This document shows positions 23,598-34,910 of a stretch of 64,000 nucleotides of DNA, one piece after another; the stretch's first letter is position 1; every line of letters begins with the position of its first letter. The stretch is from assembly GCA_033961575.1 (NCBI GenBank), contig CM066733.1, forward strand, positions 140,914,421 through 140,978,420. The letters are read 5' to 3'. The translations under genes and the position numbers were made by a program. The notes beneath the pieces are model-generated. The model saw nothing but the letters and a program-made list of their open reading frames with translations, did not search any database and was not told the DNA's origin. Source of the stretch: Aselliscus stoliczkanus (lineage: Eukaryota; Chordata; Mammalia; Chiroptera; Hipposideridae).

Positions 23598-23801
23598 TTA
23601 AAGTACAGGTTTTAAAACTGAGCGAAGTGAACGTCCTTCTTTCGTAAGTTCTCGTGTCACACACATACATGGCAATGGGATGGCTTCCTCCCGTTTCTCT
23701 ACAATATTGTAACTGCATTTCTTCAAGTGGTCAGCCATGCTTAGGATGTCAGCAAATTTCCATTCATTAACAGAACAAAATGCAGTACTGAATCGCCATA
23801 C
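23598..23801 (-). CDS. FBXO30: FBXO30 terminal coding exon (exon 3)
   Basis: This exon follows a TTTTAG acceptor (AG at 23,803-23,802) and continues in phase 0 from exon 2. It encodes 67 residues beginning VWRFSTAFCSVNEWKF and ending RSVLKPVL, with TAA at 23,600-23,598. This is the conserved C-terminus of FBXO30, rich in Cys and basic residues, with the motif DHLKKCSYN. Joined to exon 2 it gives about 746 residues from the second Met, close to the 745 I recall for human. The exon is too short and too spliced to stand out as a separate reading frame; I found it by looking for the known C-terminus. The frame is intact and there is no sign of a pseudogene. Confidence 0.95.
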   Translation of the reverse strand, partial: VWRFSTAFCSVNEWKFADILSMADHLKKCSYNIVEKREEAIPLPCMCVTRELTKEGRSLRSVLKPVL

Positions 23802-25382
23802 CTAAAAGAAAATGCTACTTCAGATTTAAACATGTCAATTTACAGGTATCAAAACACATGTGCTCTAACTGTACATTTCCACTGTTAGAGAAATACCCAA
23901 CACAGAGTTCCAAGTAGTTAGCTACATAACTGAAAAGTAGTACATCCATTTGGACACAAATATGTTTACCAAATATTTATAAGTTAAATCACTTCCTTCA
24001 CATTATGACTTAAATAAATGTAATAACCAAAATGAAAATCTAAAAATCAACATTAAAAATCATGTCCAACCTTGATTAAGCAATTTTTTTTTAAAAAATC
24101 ATAACCCCATGAATATGTCCTACAATAATACATACTGCACACTATTCTTCATCCTATCTAATGGTTATATAGACTATCCATGTCCTGGAGATATACTCAA
24201 TACAAGTATTATTTTTGTTCTCCAAGTTTTTGTCCCATTCCTACTATACTATATGAAGCATACTAAAAAATACTCTACAATACTGTGCCAAGGTACCTTA
24301 TCTTTCCACTATTTGTAAGTACTAAAGGTACTTCATAATATTGAAGAATACAGGTGCTTCGATTTGTTCAAAAAGCTTCTGAAAACTTATATAGAAAGAA
24401 CTTTTGTAAAGTGAGTCTTATTTTACTTCATATCATATTCACCTGCTACCCCTGTTCATGCGCCTGCTGGTAAAAATGTGGGCTACTTCCGCTTTGGTCC
24501 ACTGAGCAGCTCCAAGTCCTCATGAAGCACTGTCATCTTATTTGTCTAGCAATGACTGTTGTGGCCCCCTCACATTTTTACAATTCAAAATAACATGGCT
24601 AATAAGCATGCAGAGTGCAAGACAGGCCTGGATAACAAGCCTGAGTGGGACAGGACAGGCCTGGGTATCCAGGCTAAGCACCTCCAAGATAAACGTCTGG
24701 GTAGAGAACACTGAATCCATGGTAAAACGGCAGGTACTCCAGAAAGTAGCCATGGGTTTGAGGAAGCCCTCTGCACTCAGAACTTCTCAAGAAAGGGTGG
24801 TAATGACTTTCGGAGTGGCCAGATGCCTTCAAAATTTTGTGCGAACACGATTAGTTTTCAGTTAGCAACAGAAGTCACCACTGTTGGGCACATGGGGCAC
24901 TGCGCTGCTATGCTCCTGAGGGCTGTGTCAATTACCCTGGATGGAGTCATTTCCCAGGAGCCGGTGAAGGTCTAAAGAGTAGCTACCAGTGGATGTTACA
25001 GATCACAATTCCCCAACCCACTAAACTACAGCAAGAAGTAGAGGAGTTTTTGTTAAGCTTCAGCAGAAATAGTTGGCTGCAAGATTCAATGGTGGCAGAT
25101 AGCCTCCCTAATTCCACAGTTAGAGAAGTGTGGAACAAACCTCGGGAAAAAATGGATGGCTCCCACCTCCTGGTGACAAGGTTTCTTAGTAAAGGGTCAA
25201 TTTTGCATGCAAGTATCCATCAAGTATTTACTTACTGCCTGCTATATGGCAGGTACTATGCGAGGCGTTAGATACTATGGTTCCCACAGTCTCCCTTCTC
25301 AACAAAATTACAGTCTAATGAAAAAACTGATAATTTATTAGTGAATTTCAAAACAGCATGGTGAATACTTTAGTAGGTATAT

Positions 25383-25532
25383 ATGAAGCAGGTGTGTACG
25401 AAGCAGGGGTGTACGAAGCAGGGGTGTACGAAGCAAGGGTGTATGAAGCAGGGATGTATGAAGCAGGGGTGTGCGAAGCAGGGGTGTGCGAAGTAGGATG
25501 TGCAAAGCAGGGGTGTATGAGGCAGGGGTATA
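25383..25532. repeat. 15-bp minisatellite in FBXO30 intron 2
   Basis: About ten tandem copies of a 15-base unit, consensus GAAGCAGGGGTGTAC, with point variants (TATGAAGC, GTGCGAAGC, GGATGTGC). Because 15 is a multiple of three, frames stay open on both strands and produce pentapeptide-repeat translations (YEAGV and similar). These are not evidence of a gene. Confidence 0.96.
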
Positions 25533-25699
25533 TAACAGACACCACACAAACACAGAACAGTGAGCCTCCCTGAACGCTTCAGAGTAGGGTTCCAGAAGGC
25601 TGAACTCGAGGAAGTTGAGATCTGAAGAGTAAGCAGGATATAACAAGGAGATGGAGATTGCAAGCTTCAAGGACAGATTTCCCAGGTCTGAATCCATAG

Positions 25700-25850
25700 A
25701 TTAGTTAGATAAGCTACTCACCTTCTCTAAACCTCAATTTCCTCGTCCATAAAATAGAGACAGTCAATTAAATAAATTAATGAGAGTAAAATACTTATTA
25801 GCACATTATCTAGCATATTGTAAGTGTTCAAACGTAGATATTAGGGATAG
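25700..25850 (+). mobile_element. MIR SINE fragment
   Basis: AAACCTCAATTTCCTCGTCC followed by ATAAAATAGAGACAG and AGCACATTATCTAGCATATT matches the MIR core and 3' part. Ancient and inactive. Confidence 0.75.
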
Positions 25851-25969
25851 CATACTCAAAGGCCTTAAGGCAAGAAAGGAAATGTCAGGCAATAGTCAAT
25901 AATATTGTAATAACTATGCATGGTGTCAGATGGGTACTAGACTCATCGAGTGATGACACTTCCTAAGTT

Positions 25970-26045
25970 ATACAGAAGTCTAATCACTATGTTGTACACC
26001 TGAAATAATATTGTATGTCAACTGTAGTTAAAAAAAATAAAGTTA
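25970..26045 (+). mobile_element. L1 3' terminus
   Basis: ATCACTATGTTGTACACCTG, ATATTGTATGTCAACTGTAG and a final AATAAAG with an A-rich tail are the 3' end of laurasiatherian L1 elements. Only the terminus is present, typical of 5' truncation. Confidence 0.8.
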
Positions 26046-27962
26046 TTAAAAAACAAAAAGAAAAAAACATCTGGCAACTCTAAGTAAATCAATGTAAGTG
26101 TAATATTAAGTGACGAGGAAACTGAAGAGGTAAGTAAGGACAAGATTATAAAAAGTCTTAAATGTTTCATTAAGGACTGTCTCTATCCAGGGCAATAGAC
26201 AAACATTTAGAGTTCTTAAGCACTGCAGCCTAAAAACTGTATTTAAGAAAATATTATATAGAGAATAAGAGGGACATAGTTGGAACTAGAAACCCAGGTA
26301 GGAGGCAACTGCAGTGACCCAGAAGAAAATTAAAGGTGGGAGTGAACTCAGGAAACAGCGGCGGAAACAGCAAAGCAAAGCTGAGGGGAACAAAGAGGGG
26401 AGACTCAACGGGACTTGGTGATTGCCTGGGTATGGAAACAAAGGGGAAACAAGGGAGACAACCCTAACTCCCAAGTTTCTAGGTTAGGAGTTGGATAGAA
26501 GATAATGCCATTTTCTGAGAATGAGAGAAGGGCAGAGAAGTGGAGTACGCTGGACAGGCTCAGCTTGATGAAGTGTGAGATAATCAAGTGGAGATGTCCA
26601 GCAGATGCTGGTATATAATGGTCCGGAGTTCAAAGGAGAAAATGGCCAGGATATATTACTAGATGTGTGAGTAACCTGTATAGATGATGGCAATTTAAAC
26701 TCCAATAGTAGGTAAGATTTTCTGCAGGAATACAACCCCAGAAAATACTTCCCCTCATAGGTCAATACTAGTGGGCGAGGACACAAAAAGGCCATACACA
26801 GAATGCCCCATCCCAAACAGAAGACACCAAACCATCTGGAAAATGAAAATGCACACATGCACACATGTATACACAGCAAGTGTGAAACTTTCTGCCACCA
26901 AATTCCCTTTAGGAAAAAAAAAACCACCATTAAAATAATCAGTGTGTTCATTCATTGGCCAAAGCCTCAGGAGAACACAGAAGGAGATGTAGAATTCTGA
27001 AAAACTGGATCAAGAGTAGATAGATGTAAGAGAAAACCTATGGGTGGCAAAAATAAAGTAGCCAAAAATTTGAACCCTGTGCAACAAATGTGAAGTTTAT
27101 CAAATTTTTCTCCAGTTTATAAAATGCAAAGTTTCATATTGTCAATGTTCCGAAATGAAAAACACCTTCAATCAGGTATTTGTAATACCTTCTTGTTTCT
27201 ATTGTATCATACCTCAAACTGAAGCTGGGCAAAAGTAGGGGGCTGCAGGAGGAAAACGAGTCAGGGTTTGTTCCCGGGTCTGCCTAGCTCCAGCTCAGGC
27301 TTCTAAGCTTCCAAGCCTTTACTGTACTAAACCTAGATTCCCCATCACAGTACCAAATCCTATTTCCCTCCTCTTATCTCACTTCAATCTAATATATATC
27401 CACATCCATCCATTTATGTCCTCTATACCCCAAATACTCCACTGGTCTTAACAGTAACAGTAGTATCACTTTTTCTCATCTCCCCCAATTTAGGTTCTAC
27501 CTGACACAACCAAGTCCTAAGAAAGAAACTTCTAAGAGTGAAAAGAAGCTGCCAATTGTAAGCAGTAAAACACCATCTTCCTGCCTCCCCCATTGCCCTA
27601 TAGTGAAAACGTTTCCTATGGAGCTAAATTTGAAGGTGGCTAACGTGGCCACAAATAAAGGGAGTAGTTACAGAGGAACTGAATGGGTACAGAGCTGCTC
27701 AACTGGAAGGAGAGAAGTGGCCTCTGCTGTATTAGATTAGAATCTAGTTCTAGGATGTCTGCAGTAAAAGTGATCACAACAGACAATTTTAACTATCCTC
27801 GTTTTTCATTAATTACTATTATAGAAAAAGAGTTTGCTGTCATATTGAGCTAAGTTTTAAGGATAGTCAATTTCAAAAGACACTAATTTTATTAATTCAG
27901 CAACAACATTATTGCTTATTATATATCAAGTAAGGGATTGATCCAGTTAAGATGACACTAAC

Positions 27963-30002
27963 CTTTTCTTTTATCTGCCATGATGAGTTTCCTTCTGGGT
28001 GCTTCCTCTTGCCCCACTGCAGTATGACCATCCCCCGAGACTGAAGCAGGCTGCCGCACACATCCCTCATTAGCTTGGATACACAGGAGAGCTGGCACAG
28101 GCTGAAGCCATCGAGAAACCCTGCGATATGTTGCAGAACCTCAAAAGGAAGACTACTTAGATGGTCACTATGTAATCCCAAGACACAATTTCTAGCAGGC
28201 TCTACTAAGACTGTAGATACACATGGCTGAACTCCAAATGACCGCAAATGGCGGTCATGTATAATCTTTGCTCCTTGTGTTGATGGACAAAATCTACGCT
28301 GAGAATAGGTACAACCATAATATGCTAAAGGACATCTCTGTTCCATCCAGCCATTGAGTCCAGCATGAATGTCACCATGCACGTTCTTAAAATGTGAAGA
28401 AAATTCTTTTCTTCTAAATAATTGTCCACAAACAAATGTAAACATTGAACGCTGCTTGGGTTGGTACCTAGCGACACATTCCAATACTAAATCCAGTCCA
28501 AGTGTCTGAAAGGGACTTGGATTTGAAAGCTGTGGGTTGGCATGATCACAAGCTGAAGCTGAAGCTATTTCCCCAACCATTGTATTTGTAGCTAAAATTG
28601 CAGATGGAAGTGAAAAAGTCTGAGTCCCGAAGTCAATGTGATAAACATCGACCATGCGACTATCCGATATACCCCTCCCACCTGGAGAATCTCCTAGACA
28701 AAACAGTAATGCTGCTGTGATTAGATCTATTCCTTGGAGGCCCATTGGGTCTTCTGCAACTTCCAAATCTGATGTATCTACTGATTTATCTTCCTTTGGT
28801 TTAGACCAACATGAATTAGAAAGAAATTTGAATGAAGGCGGATGACTGAAGGATAAGACATCCACATTCCTCAAATCCCCTAAGTCTACTTTTCTCCAAC
28901 ACAGTTCTTCATCCTCACCATCAGGCATGAGGAGTCGCTGAACGGTGCCGTTAGGCAAAGCATTAGGTGGCATTACTTCCCTAAGTTGAGCTGCTACTGA
29001 CAATGAACTGGAAGGCTGGGAAGTGCCATCTGACACGACACATTCTCCATTTGTTAAGTTACTTTGTTTTGAATCACCATGTAAATTCTGATTCTGGTCT
29101 ATGACCTGTGTACATATATTTTCCAATGGAAAGCCATTACAAAGAGCAGAAGTGTCACAAGAACTGGCATTTGAGTCACATAATAAATCACTTGAACCAT
29201 TTTGTTCAGACTGGGCATTCTGACTTGTGCTGTTATGGTCAATTCCACCTACTGCTCCAATCTCCTCCTCGTGAAGATGGTCCTGGTCTTTCAAGTCTCT
29301 ATTCTGTAAGCTGTCTCTGGCATTTTGCTCTTCACTCGTGTCATTTGGGGAAGCACAAAGACTCGTATTCAACATGCCAATGTCTCTTGTGGCGGTATTC
29401 AGGATATCTAAAGCAGCAGCCAAACTTCTGGTTGTTTCTACAGTAGCTTGATAAAGTGCACCATAAGATTCTTCATCAACAGACACCAAACCATTAGCAT
29501 GTGGTATCTCTGGGACATTTGATTTAACTGGTATTTGTTCTCTAGGTTCTGATACTTTATCAGTCGCTTTTGACATCATGGTGGCTACTTTCAGTGATTC
29601 TAAGAGCATCCTTTGGTCTTGAAGGGCCAAGGCCATATCTAATTGTGCCACTTCATCCACATCTCTGCTTAGATTTTCATATGATTTCCGGTCTGCATAA
29701 CTAACCGGCCATCGGTTCCACTCCATAGTACAGCACACCACACTTGCAGGACACGTTTCTAGATGTTCAGCAACTTTATTTCGAGCCATTGTAAATGGAC
29801 ATCCAAAGTCACTATTTAAGCAAGGCACGCGTTCAAATGGACATAAAAGTCGATGTTCGTCAGCTTTACAAGAATGGAAGACTGCTCCACAAACTAATGG
29901 ACAACCAATCAAGTCACAAGAAATCCCAGGCTCCGGTCTGGTCATACACCGTCTACTGACACAATTCACGCAGTGCGAATGCTGCAGCTCCTCCTCCATC
30001 AT
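27963..30002 (-). CDS. FBXO30: FBXO30 main coding exon (exon 2), F-box only protein 30 / MUSA1
   Basis: An uninterrupted minus-strand frame of about 680 codons that I recognise as FBXO30, the substrate-recognition subunit of an SCF (SKP1-CUL1-F-box) ubiquitin ligase. The family is linked to muscle atrophy (as MUSA1, restrained by BMP signalling) and to turnover of the mitotic kinesin Eg5. The N-terminus is Cys/His-rich (residues about 10-110, with CVNC, CDLIGC and CPF motifs), matching a TRAF-type zinc finger. A Ser/Asn/Asp-rich linker follows (about 150-400). A second conserved block around 430-600 includes CGQLFRRKEF and RCPLAYYGC. The F-box starts near residue 612 (LSSLPFEVLQHIAGFLDGF). 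Two ATGs stand in tandem: 30,002-30,000 and 29,999-29,997. The second has the better context (A at -3, G at +4) and matches the MEEELQHSH start I recall for the human protein. The exon ends after the KEK codons at a GTTAGT donor (27,962). The open frame running on past that point is intron. Confidence 0.97.
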
Positions 30003-30015
30003 GGCCGGTCCAGTG
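30003..30015 (-). other. FBXO30: 5' UTR part of FBXO30 exon 2 and its splice acceptor
   Basis: On the minus strand a pyrimidine-rich stretch (TTTTTTCCATCTCAACAACT) leads into an AG at 30,017-30,016. Thirteen bases then remain before the first ATG. This is the best acceptor just upstream of the start codon and implies a short untranslated lead in exon 2 spliced to a non-coding first exon. Confidence 0.75.
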
Positions 30016-30649
30016 CTAGTTGTTGAGATGGAAAAAAGATAAGAAGTTAGGCAAAAATGGTCAAGTTTTCAAAACTGTTTAATAATGTAAATCAAATCAT
30101 GAAGGTATATTGGCTTATTTTAGAATGAAATATATAAAATAAACATATTTAACAAGTTTATTTTGCAGATAAACAATCCATCTTGAAACAACTTAAGCAT
30201 TTCAATTAACAACTCAGTACTTTAGATAAAATGTCATAAAAGTTCATTTTTTATATGCCATATAACAATATGCTTAAAAGAAACAAGTTAATGTATATTT
30301 AACTTTTAGATTTCAGAGAATGCTTTAGCTTTTACCTTTTTAATTTCAACTAAACAGATTTTGAAGTATTGCAGAGAACTCGTCATATTTCTGAGAATAC
30401 TCTGAATTTCACTAATATATTTAACTAAAACTTTATTAGATGTTTTCTTTCCTCTAAATATATGGATTCATTTAAGATTCCATCTATTAGTCTCTCCTTC
30501 TATAGACACCTTAATAATTCTACAACAAATCAACAGAGTAAATCTTAATTAAAATAACCGAGAATTTACCCAGAAAAATATAAGTTCTAGCTCCAGTTCT
30601 ATGGTTATAGGCAAATCACTTACTTCTGAGGGCCACAGTTTCCATTCAT

Positions 30650-31150
30650 TCATTAAGCAATCTATTTATTGCTTAACTACTATGTACTAGACACTGCATT
30701 TGACCTGGCAATATCAAGTAAGACACAGTGCCTCCTCTCAGGGAGCTACAGCAGGAGTCAGAGAGAGTGAAAATCATGTCATATTATTATGTGATCAGTA
30801 TGATAGCAGTAAAACGATAATACAGAGAAGACAGTACTGGTAGGAGCAAGAGAAGAATTCACAGTAAGTCCTGAAAGATAAGAAATCTTAAGGAGGGTAG
30901 GTTTGGAAAAAAAGAAAGGCATTCAGTGTTGAAGTAAAAGCATAAGCAAATGCAGAAAAACAAGAATGGGCAAAAGATGTTCAGGGAACTCCAAGTTTCC
31001 TAGTATTGCTAGGTCACAAGGTGAAATGCAAAGTGGCTGTGAGAAATGAGGCCAGACAGGAATAAGGCAAATCCTGAAGAGTGCACTAGATGCTACTCTT
31101 ACTCTAAGGAGTTAGGACTTTAACTGGAAATCATTCGGATTTTAAACATA
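30650..31150 (+). repeat. Old LINE-like mammalian repeat
   Basis: TTATTGCTTAACTACTATGT, GACACAGTGCCTCCTCTCAG, GGGAGCTACAGCAGGAG, AGGAGGGTAGGTTTGG, AGCAAATGCAGAAAAACAAG and GAGTGCACTAGATGC follow a common ancient mammalian dispersed repeat whose family name I cannot give with certainty. Confidence 0.5.
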
Positions 31151-31722
31151 GAAATAGTATCTATAAAATAACATGAGGGGATTACAGATACCTAATAGTC
31201 TTTCCTGCTTTTATCAAGAAAAGTTGAATATAAAAATAAGAGAAAGCATTAGCACAATATATTGATTCAATTATAATTACTGAACCTATTCAATGCCTTT
31301 TTTTCTATAATATTCAACTTATTTATTGGCATGTTATTACTAGCAGTAAAAACTTAAAAAAAGATTATTTTATCTTTAAAAACCTAAATAATAAAGCAAT
31401 ATCCCCTTCTTGCTACTATTCTTTTTTCCTATTCAGTCAAGCTTTCAGAAGAAAAACAAAAAATTAACCCCCAAACCCTTCTAACCTCCAATATACTCTT
31501 CACCCTCTAATCTGGCTTTTCTTTTTACCACCACTCATTAAAACTGCACTCTCAGATTCTCAGTGCTAAATCAAAGGGGCCTTTTTTACAGACCCTATCT
31601 TCCCTGGCCATTATATCCTTATGTTGACTAATTCCTCCTTTTTGAACTATTCCTTAGTTTCCATGATGTCACATTTCCCTGGTTGTCCTCCTACCTCTTT
31701 GGTTATTCCTTAAACTTTACTT

Positions 31723-32138
31723 TTTTTTTTTTTTAGAAAATTTTATTGGGGAATTGGGGGAGGAGAACAGGGTTGGGGACTCAGGGAAGAGGAACAGACA
31801 AGTTGCTGTCGTTTTGTTCTTCAGTCTAGTTGTGGAGGATGTCGCTTCACTGGCCCATGTTGGTATTAGCATTGCGCTCTTCCCGGATGATGCAGTCGCT
31901 CGCTGGCCATTGGACCGCGGCTCACGGCAGCTCACGCCTGCTGCTGGCCAGCCCCACTGCAGCCTACGCAGTCACCGGTGACTCAGGCAGCCCAGCTCCA
32001 GATGAAGCTGTGGTTCACCATGTTAGCTGTGAAGGGCACAGCATCACTGGCCCTCATGTGGGATCCGAACCAGGGCCTTGCTGCTCAGAGCTGGTGTCCT
32101 AAGCCAACTCTTAACCAAGGTGCCATTCGGCAGGCCCC
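31723..32138 (-). mobile_element. Long-form tRNA-derived SINE, sense in FBXO30 intron 1
   Basis: The minus strand reads GGGGCCTGCCGAATGGCACC, a tRNA-like head with B-box GGTTCGGATCC, then the long body and a 3' end CCCCAATAAAATTTTCT and A tail. A 12-bp target duplication TAAACTTTACTT flanks it (31,711-31,722 and 32,139-32,150). Being on the FBXO30 strand, it places an AATAAA (31,747-31,742) within the pre-mRNA. The TCTTT terminator is degraded. Confidence 0.9.
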
Positions 32139-32150
32139 TAAACTTTACTT

Positions 32151-33420
32151 CTAAAATACATATTACTCTTCCTCAGGCATCCATGTCATTTCTTGATTGT
32201 TCTATACATTCTCTCCCTGGGTGTTCTCAGTTTCTTAAAAGCTTCAATTAGCACCAATATGCTGAAAACTCATCTATATCTATGCCTCGTGCCCAGATCC
32301 CTCTTCCAAAGTTCAGATCTCTACAGCTAATTACTTATACATTTCTACTTGTACATGGCACAGGCAACTCATGTCAACATTTCTCAAGTTAACTTACATT
32401 GTAGTAGATAATAATTTTCTGGATAAAATACTCATTATCAGCCTATTTTCTTCACTTCAGTGCATAAAAGATTGCTAGCTCTCGGACATAGTTTTCTTCT
32501 TGGTTCCAGGTGGCTACTGTAAACTAATTACTCCTCAAATTGCTATTTCTTTTTCTCCAGTCCAAGTTTGCTTTTCCTCAAACTAAAATAATAAAAGTCT
32601 ACTGATTATTAATAGAGCTTTGTTGATTAAGCAGAAAAGTTATGAGTTGATATGATGGTGCTTAATGATGCAGAAAGTGAGACAGAGGCACACTTATCAA
32701 CAAAACTGTATTTTAAAATTGTGTTTAAAATGACAAATTATGAATTGAATATACTGTTGAATAGTTTACCCCATAAATTTTATAGGTAAGGACAGAACCC
32801 ATAAAGATAAACATGCTAAGAGTCATAACAGAAGAAATGACAGACTAATGATGAAAAGCATCTGTAAAGTAAGCAGAAATTCAAAAAGAAACTTTAATAA
32901 GAATTAGGACAAATTTTACTGAGTGATTAGATTGTGAAAACAGCTGTAGCTTTCTTATTTTGCAACCAGAATGAGTTCATCTCACATGCTGAAGGTTGTA
33001 AGCTTGACTGTTACTCAGAGAGAAGCCTAAAAATATAAGCAGTTCCAACAGGAGTGACCACTGCTCTCAGAACTTGTAGGAACACTTTATGTTATGTACA
33101 TATCACATGACCACATCAGACAGAACACATCTCAGAAAAGTCACTTAATTCAAAAGTTTTTAAAATAGCAACTGCTATAAACAACTGAGTTAAATGCAAA
33201 GCAGCAATAAGTCTGACAGGCAGGAGAAGGCTCTCAAGCTCCAAAATAAATAGCCTCGTGCACACTGTTCCATTATGAATAACAAGTGTTAAAAACTAAA
33301 AACATCCACAGTAATGAGTCTAAAATCTTTATTATTTATTGAAGTAGACTTAAGAGAGAAGAACAAGGGAACACTAATTATGTACCTAGTTTGTCTTTCT
33401 TTACATATGTCATGTCCTTT
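32151..33420. other. Intron 1, nothing recognised
   Basis: AT-rich intronic DNA without nameable repeats or exon signals. Confidence 0.45.
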
Positions 33421-33424
33421 ATAT

Positions 33425-33540
33425 CACAAGCCTCCTAAAAACCCAGAGGAAACAGGTTCAGAAAGGATAAGAGACTTGTCCCAGGTCATCTATCTGTAAG
33501 TGGCAGAGCTAGGATTTAAATCTATATGTGATCAATGTAC
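33425..33540 (-). mobile_element. MIR SINE fragment
   Basis: CAGAAAGGATAAGAGACTTG, TCCCAGGTCATCTATCTGTA and AGTGGCAGAGCTAGGATTTA are the MIR core in reverse orientation. Confidence 0.8.
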
Positions 33541-34583
33541 TTGGACAATAACAGACATGTTTACTCATGAAAGTTCAAGAAAATAAGGCAGCACTTCAGT
33601 AACTGATGATCCAATTTTAAGATGGTATTTGAGGAATGGAGATTACACAACTTTGCTTGTCGTTTATTCCAACACAATCACCCCTGTGGTCAAGAAAGAC
33701 TTTTTGGTCCTTTCTAATTATAATAGCACAGTACTTTGAATATAAATGTTTTAAATTATTTAAAAAATAACTTACATTTATAATGCTCACTATAAGCATA
33801 TGGAACAATATAAATTTAACAATTTTCAAAATAACTATACAAAGAAGGAATCAAGTTTAATTCCATTTTACTATTAAATATTTAAGAAATAAGAAAATGT
33901 TCTAGACAATACCCAAAGAGTATTCTGGGGATACAACCCACAGTATCAGAACTCAAAACTTCCAGACCCATCCTCTACCTAATCAAGGTGGCTACTATCA
34001 AATTAAATATGCTTCTATAAAGGAGTTCATGTTGCTCATAAATACTGTGGAATGGTCTAAAACATCAACCCCTGATTTATCAGTTGAACAGTGACACAGC
34101 AGGCCCAGTAGAAAACATGTTGCTAAAATTGAGGCTTCAAGTTCAAGATGAGCTTAATTAAAAACTCCTCAATATTAAGGTTTTAAAAATGCTCTAGAAA
34201 AAGAATCTTAACATCCAAACAACGGGGAAAATGTTTCATTAAACTAGAAAATATCTGTAAATGATTAAAAGCTTTACAGTAGTTTCAATTTTCTCTAACA
34301 GAAATTCTTGGCCAGTTCATACTCTGTGGCTGACAAGCAATCCATAAAAATAGTTTTAAGACATGGCACTTTCCCATACAATGAAATGAGGCCTTGTTTT
34401 TGAAGGCTATTTCTGGGCTTAAAGATATGGTCCTCAAAAGAATATTTCCTTATTTTTCCAAATTCATTAAAATGCATAAGGAGATAAATCAATAAAACAC
34501 TGCAAATAGCACAATTTTAAAATACACTAAGTCAAGTTACCCAAAGTACTGGACCCAGCTTGCTGCCTCGGGCTTTTCTTAAT

Positions 34584-34629
34584 GCACACACACGCACGCA
34601 CACACGCGCGCATGCGCGCACACACACAC
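34584..34629. repeat. CA/CG alternating microsatellite with 14-bp CG palindrome
   Basis: A CA repeat containing GCGCGCATGCGCGC (34,606-34,619). Alternating purine-pyrimidine sequence of this kind is prone to Z-DNA, and the core contains the NRF1-type motif GCGCATGCGC. Lies in FBXO30 intron 1. Confidence 0.9.
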
Positions 34630-34789
34630 CCCTACCTTTCCCTTCCCAACTGCTGCTTCCATTCTTTCTGTCTCAGTTTAATTGTTACTTTTAAGGCAAG
34701 GAAGGTACGGATCCCATATTATGCTGTATGCTCACTACACATTGCATTTTTTCGTGGTAACTATTCTGTTTAATATCTATCTCCATAGG

Positions 34790-34910
34790 AAAACTATAAG
34801 CTCCATGAAGGAGGCCGGATCATCTCTGTCTCATTCATTCTTGAGTTCCCTATATTCCCTAAAATTGTATCTCAATTACAGCCTCACTTAATCTTAAAAA
34901 CATGAATAAA
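34790..34910 (+). mobile_element. L2/MIR-type 3' tail fragment
   Basis: ACTATAAGCTCCATGAAGGA, CTCATTCATTCTTGAGTTCC and AACATGAATAAATGAAAG fit the shared 3' end of L2. Confidence 0.6.

Larger units (their letters stand above)
23802..27962 (-). other. FBXO30: FBXO30 intron 2
   Basis: Bounded by a GTTAGT donor and a TTCTTTTAG acceptor, phase 0. It contains a 15-bp minisatellite (25,383-25,532), a MIR fragment (25,700-25,850) and an L1 3' terminus (25,970-26,045). The remainder is AT-rich DNA with no exon-like signals. Short open frames near 24,540-24,865 and 26,484-26,951 show no family resemblance and no splice context. Confidence 0.9.

Noticed and set aside
24542..24865. 107-codon plus-strand frame and overlapping minus-strand frames
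   Set aside because: Inside FBXO30 intron 2, overlapping on both strands, no domain or splice context.
25338..25697. Pentapeptide-repeat-like protein of 119 codons and its overlapping partners
   Set aside because: Produced by the 15-bp minisatellite; open in several frames on both strands and inside an intron.
27909..27962. Extension of the FBXO30 frame by 17 codons past the KEK residues
   Set aside because: A GTTAGT donor and the recognised continuation in exon 3 show that this is intron read-through.
28654..29446. Plus-strand open frames antisense to FBXO30 exon 2
   Set aside because: Shadows of the real coding strand, with no recognisable product.
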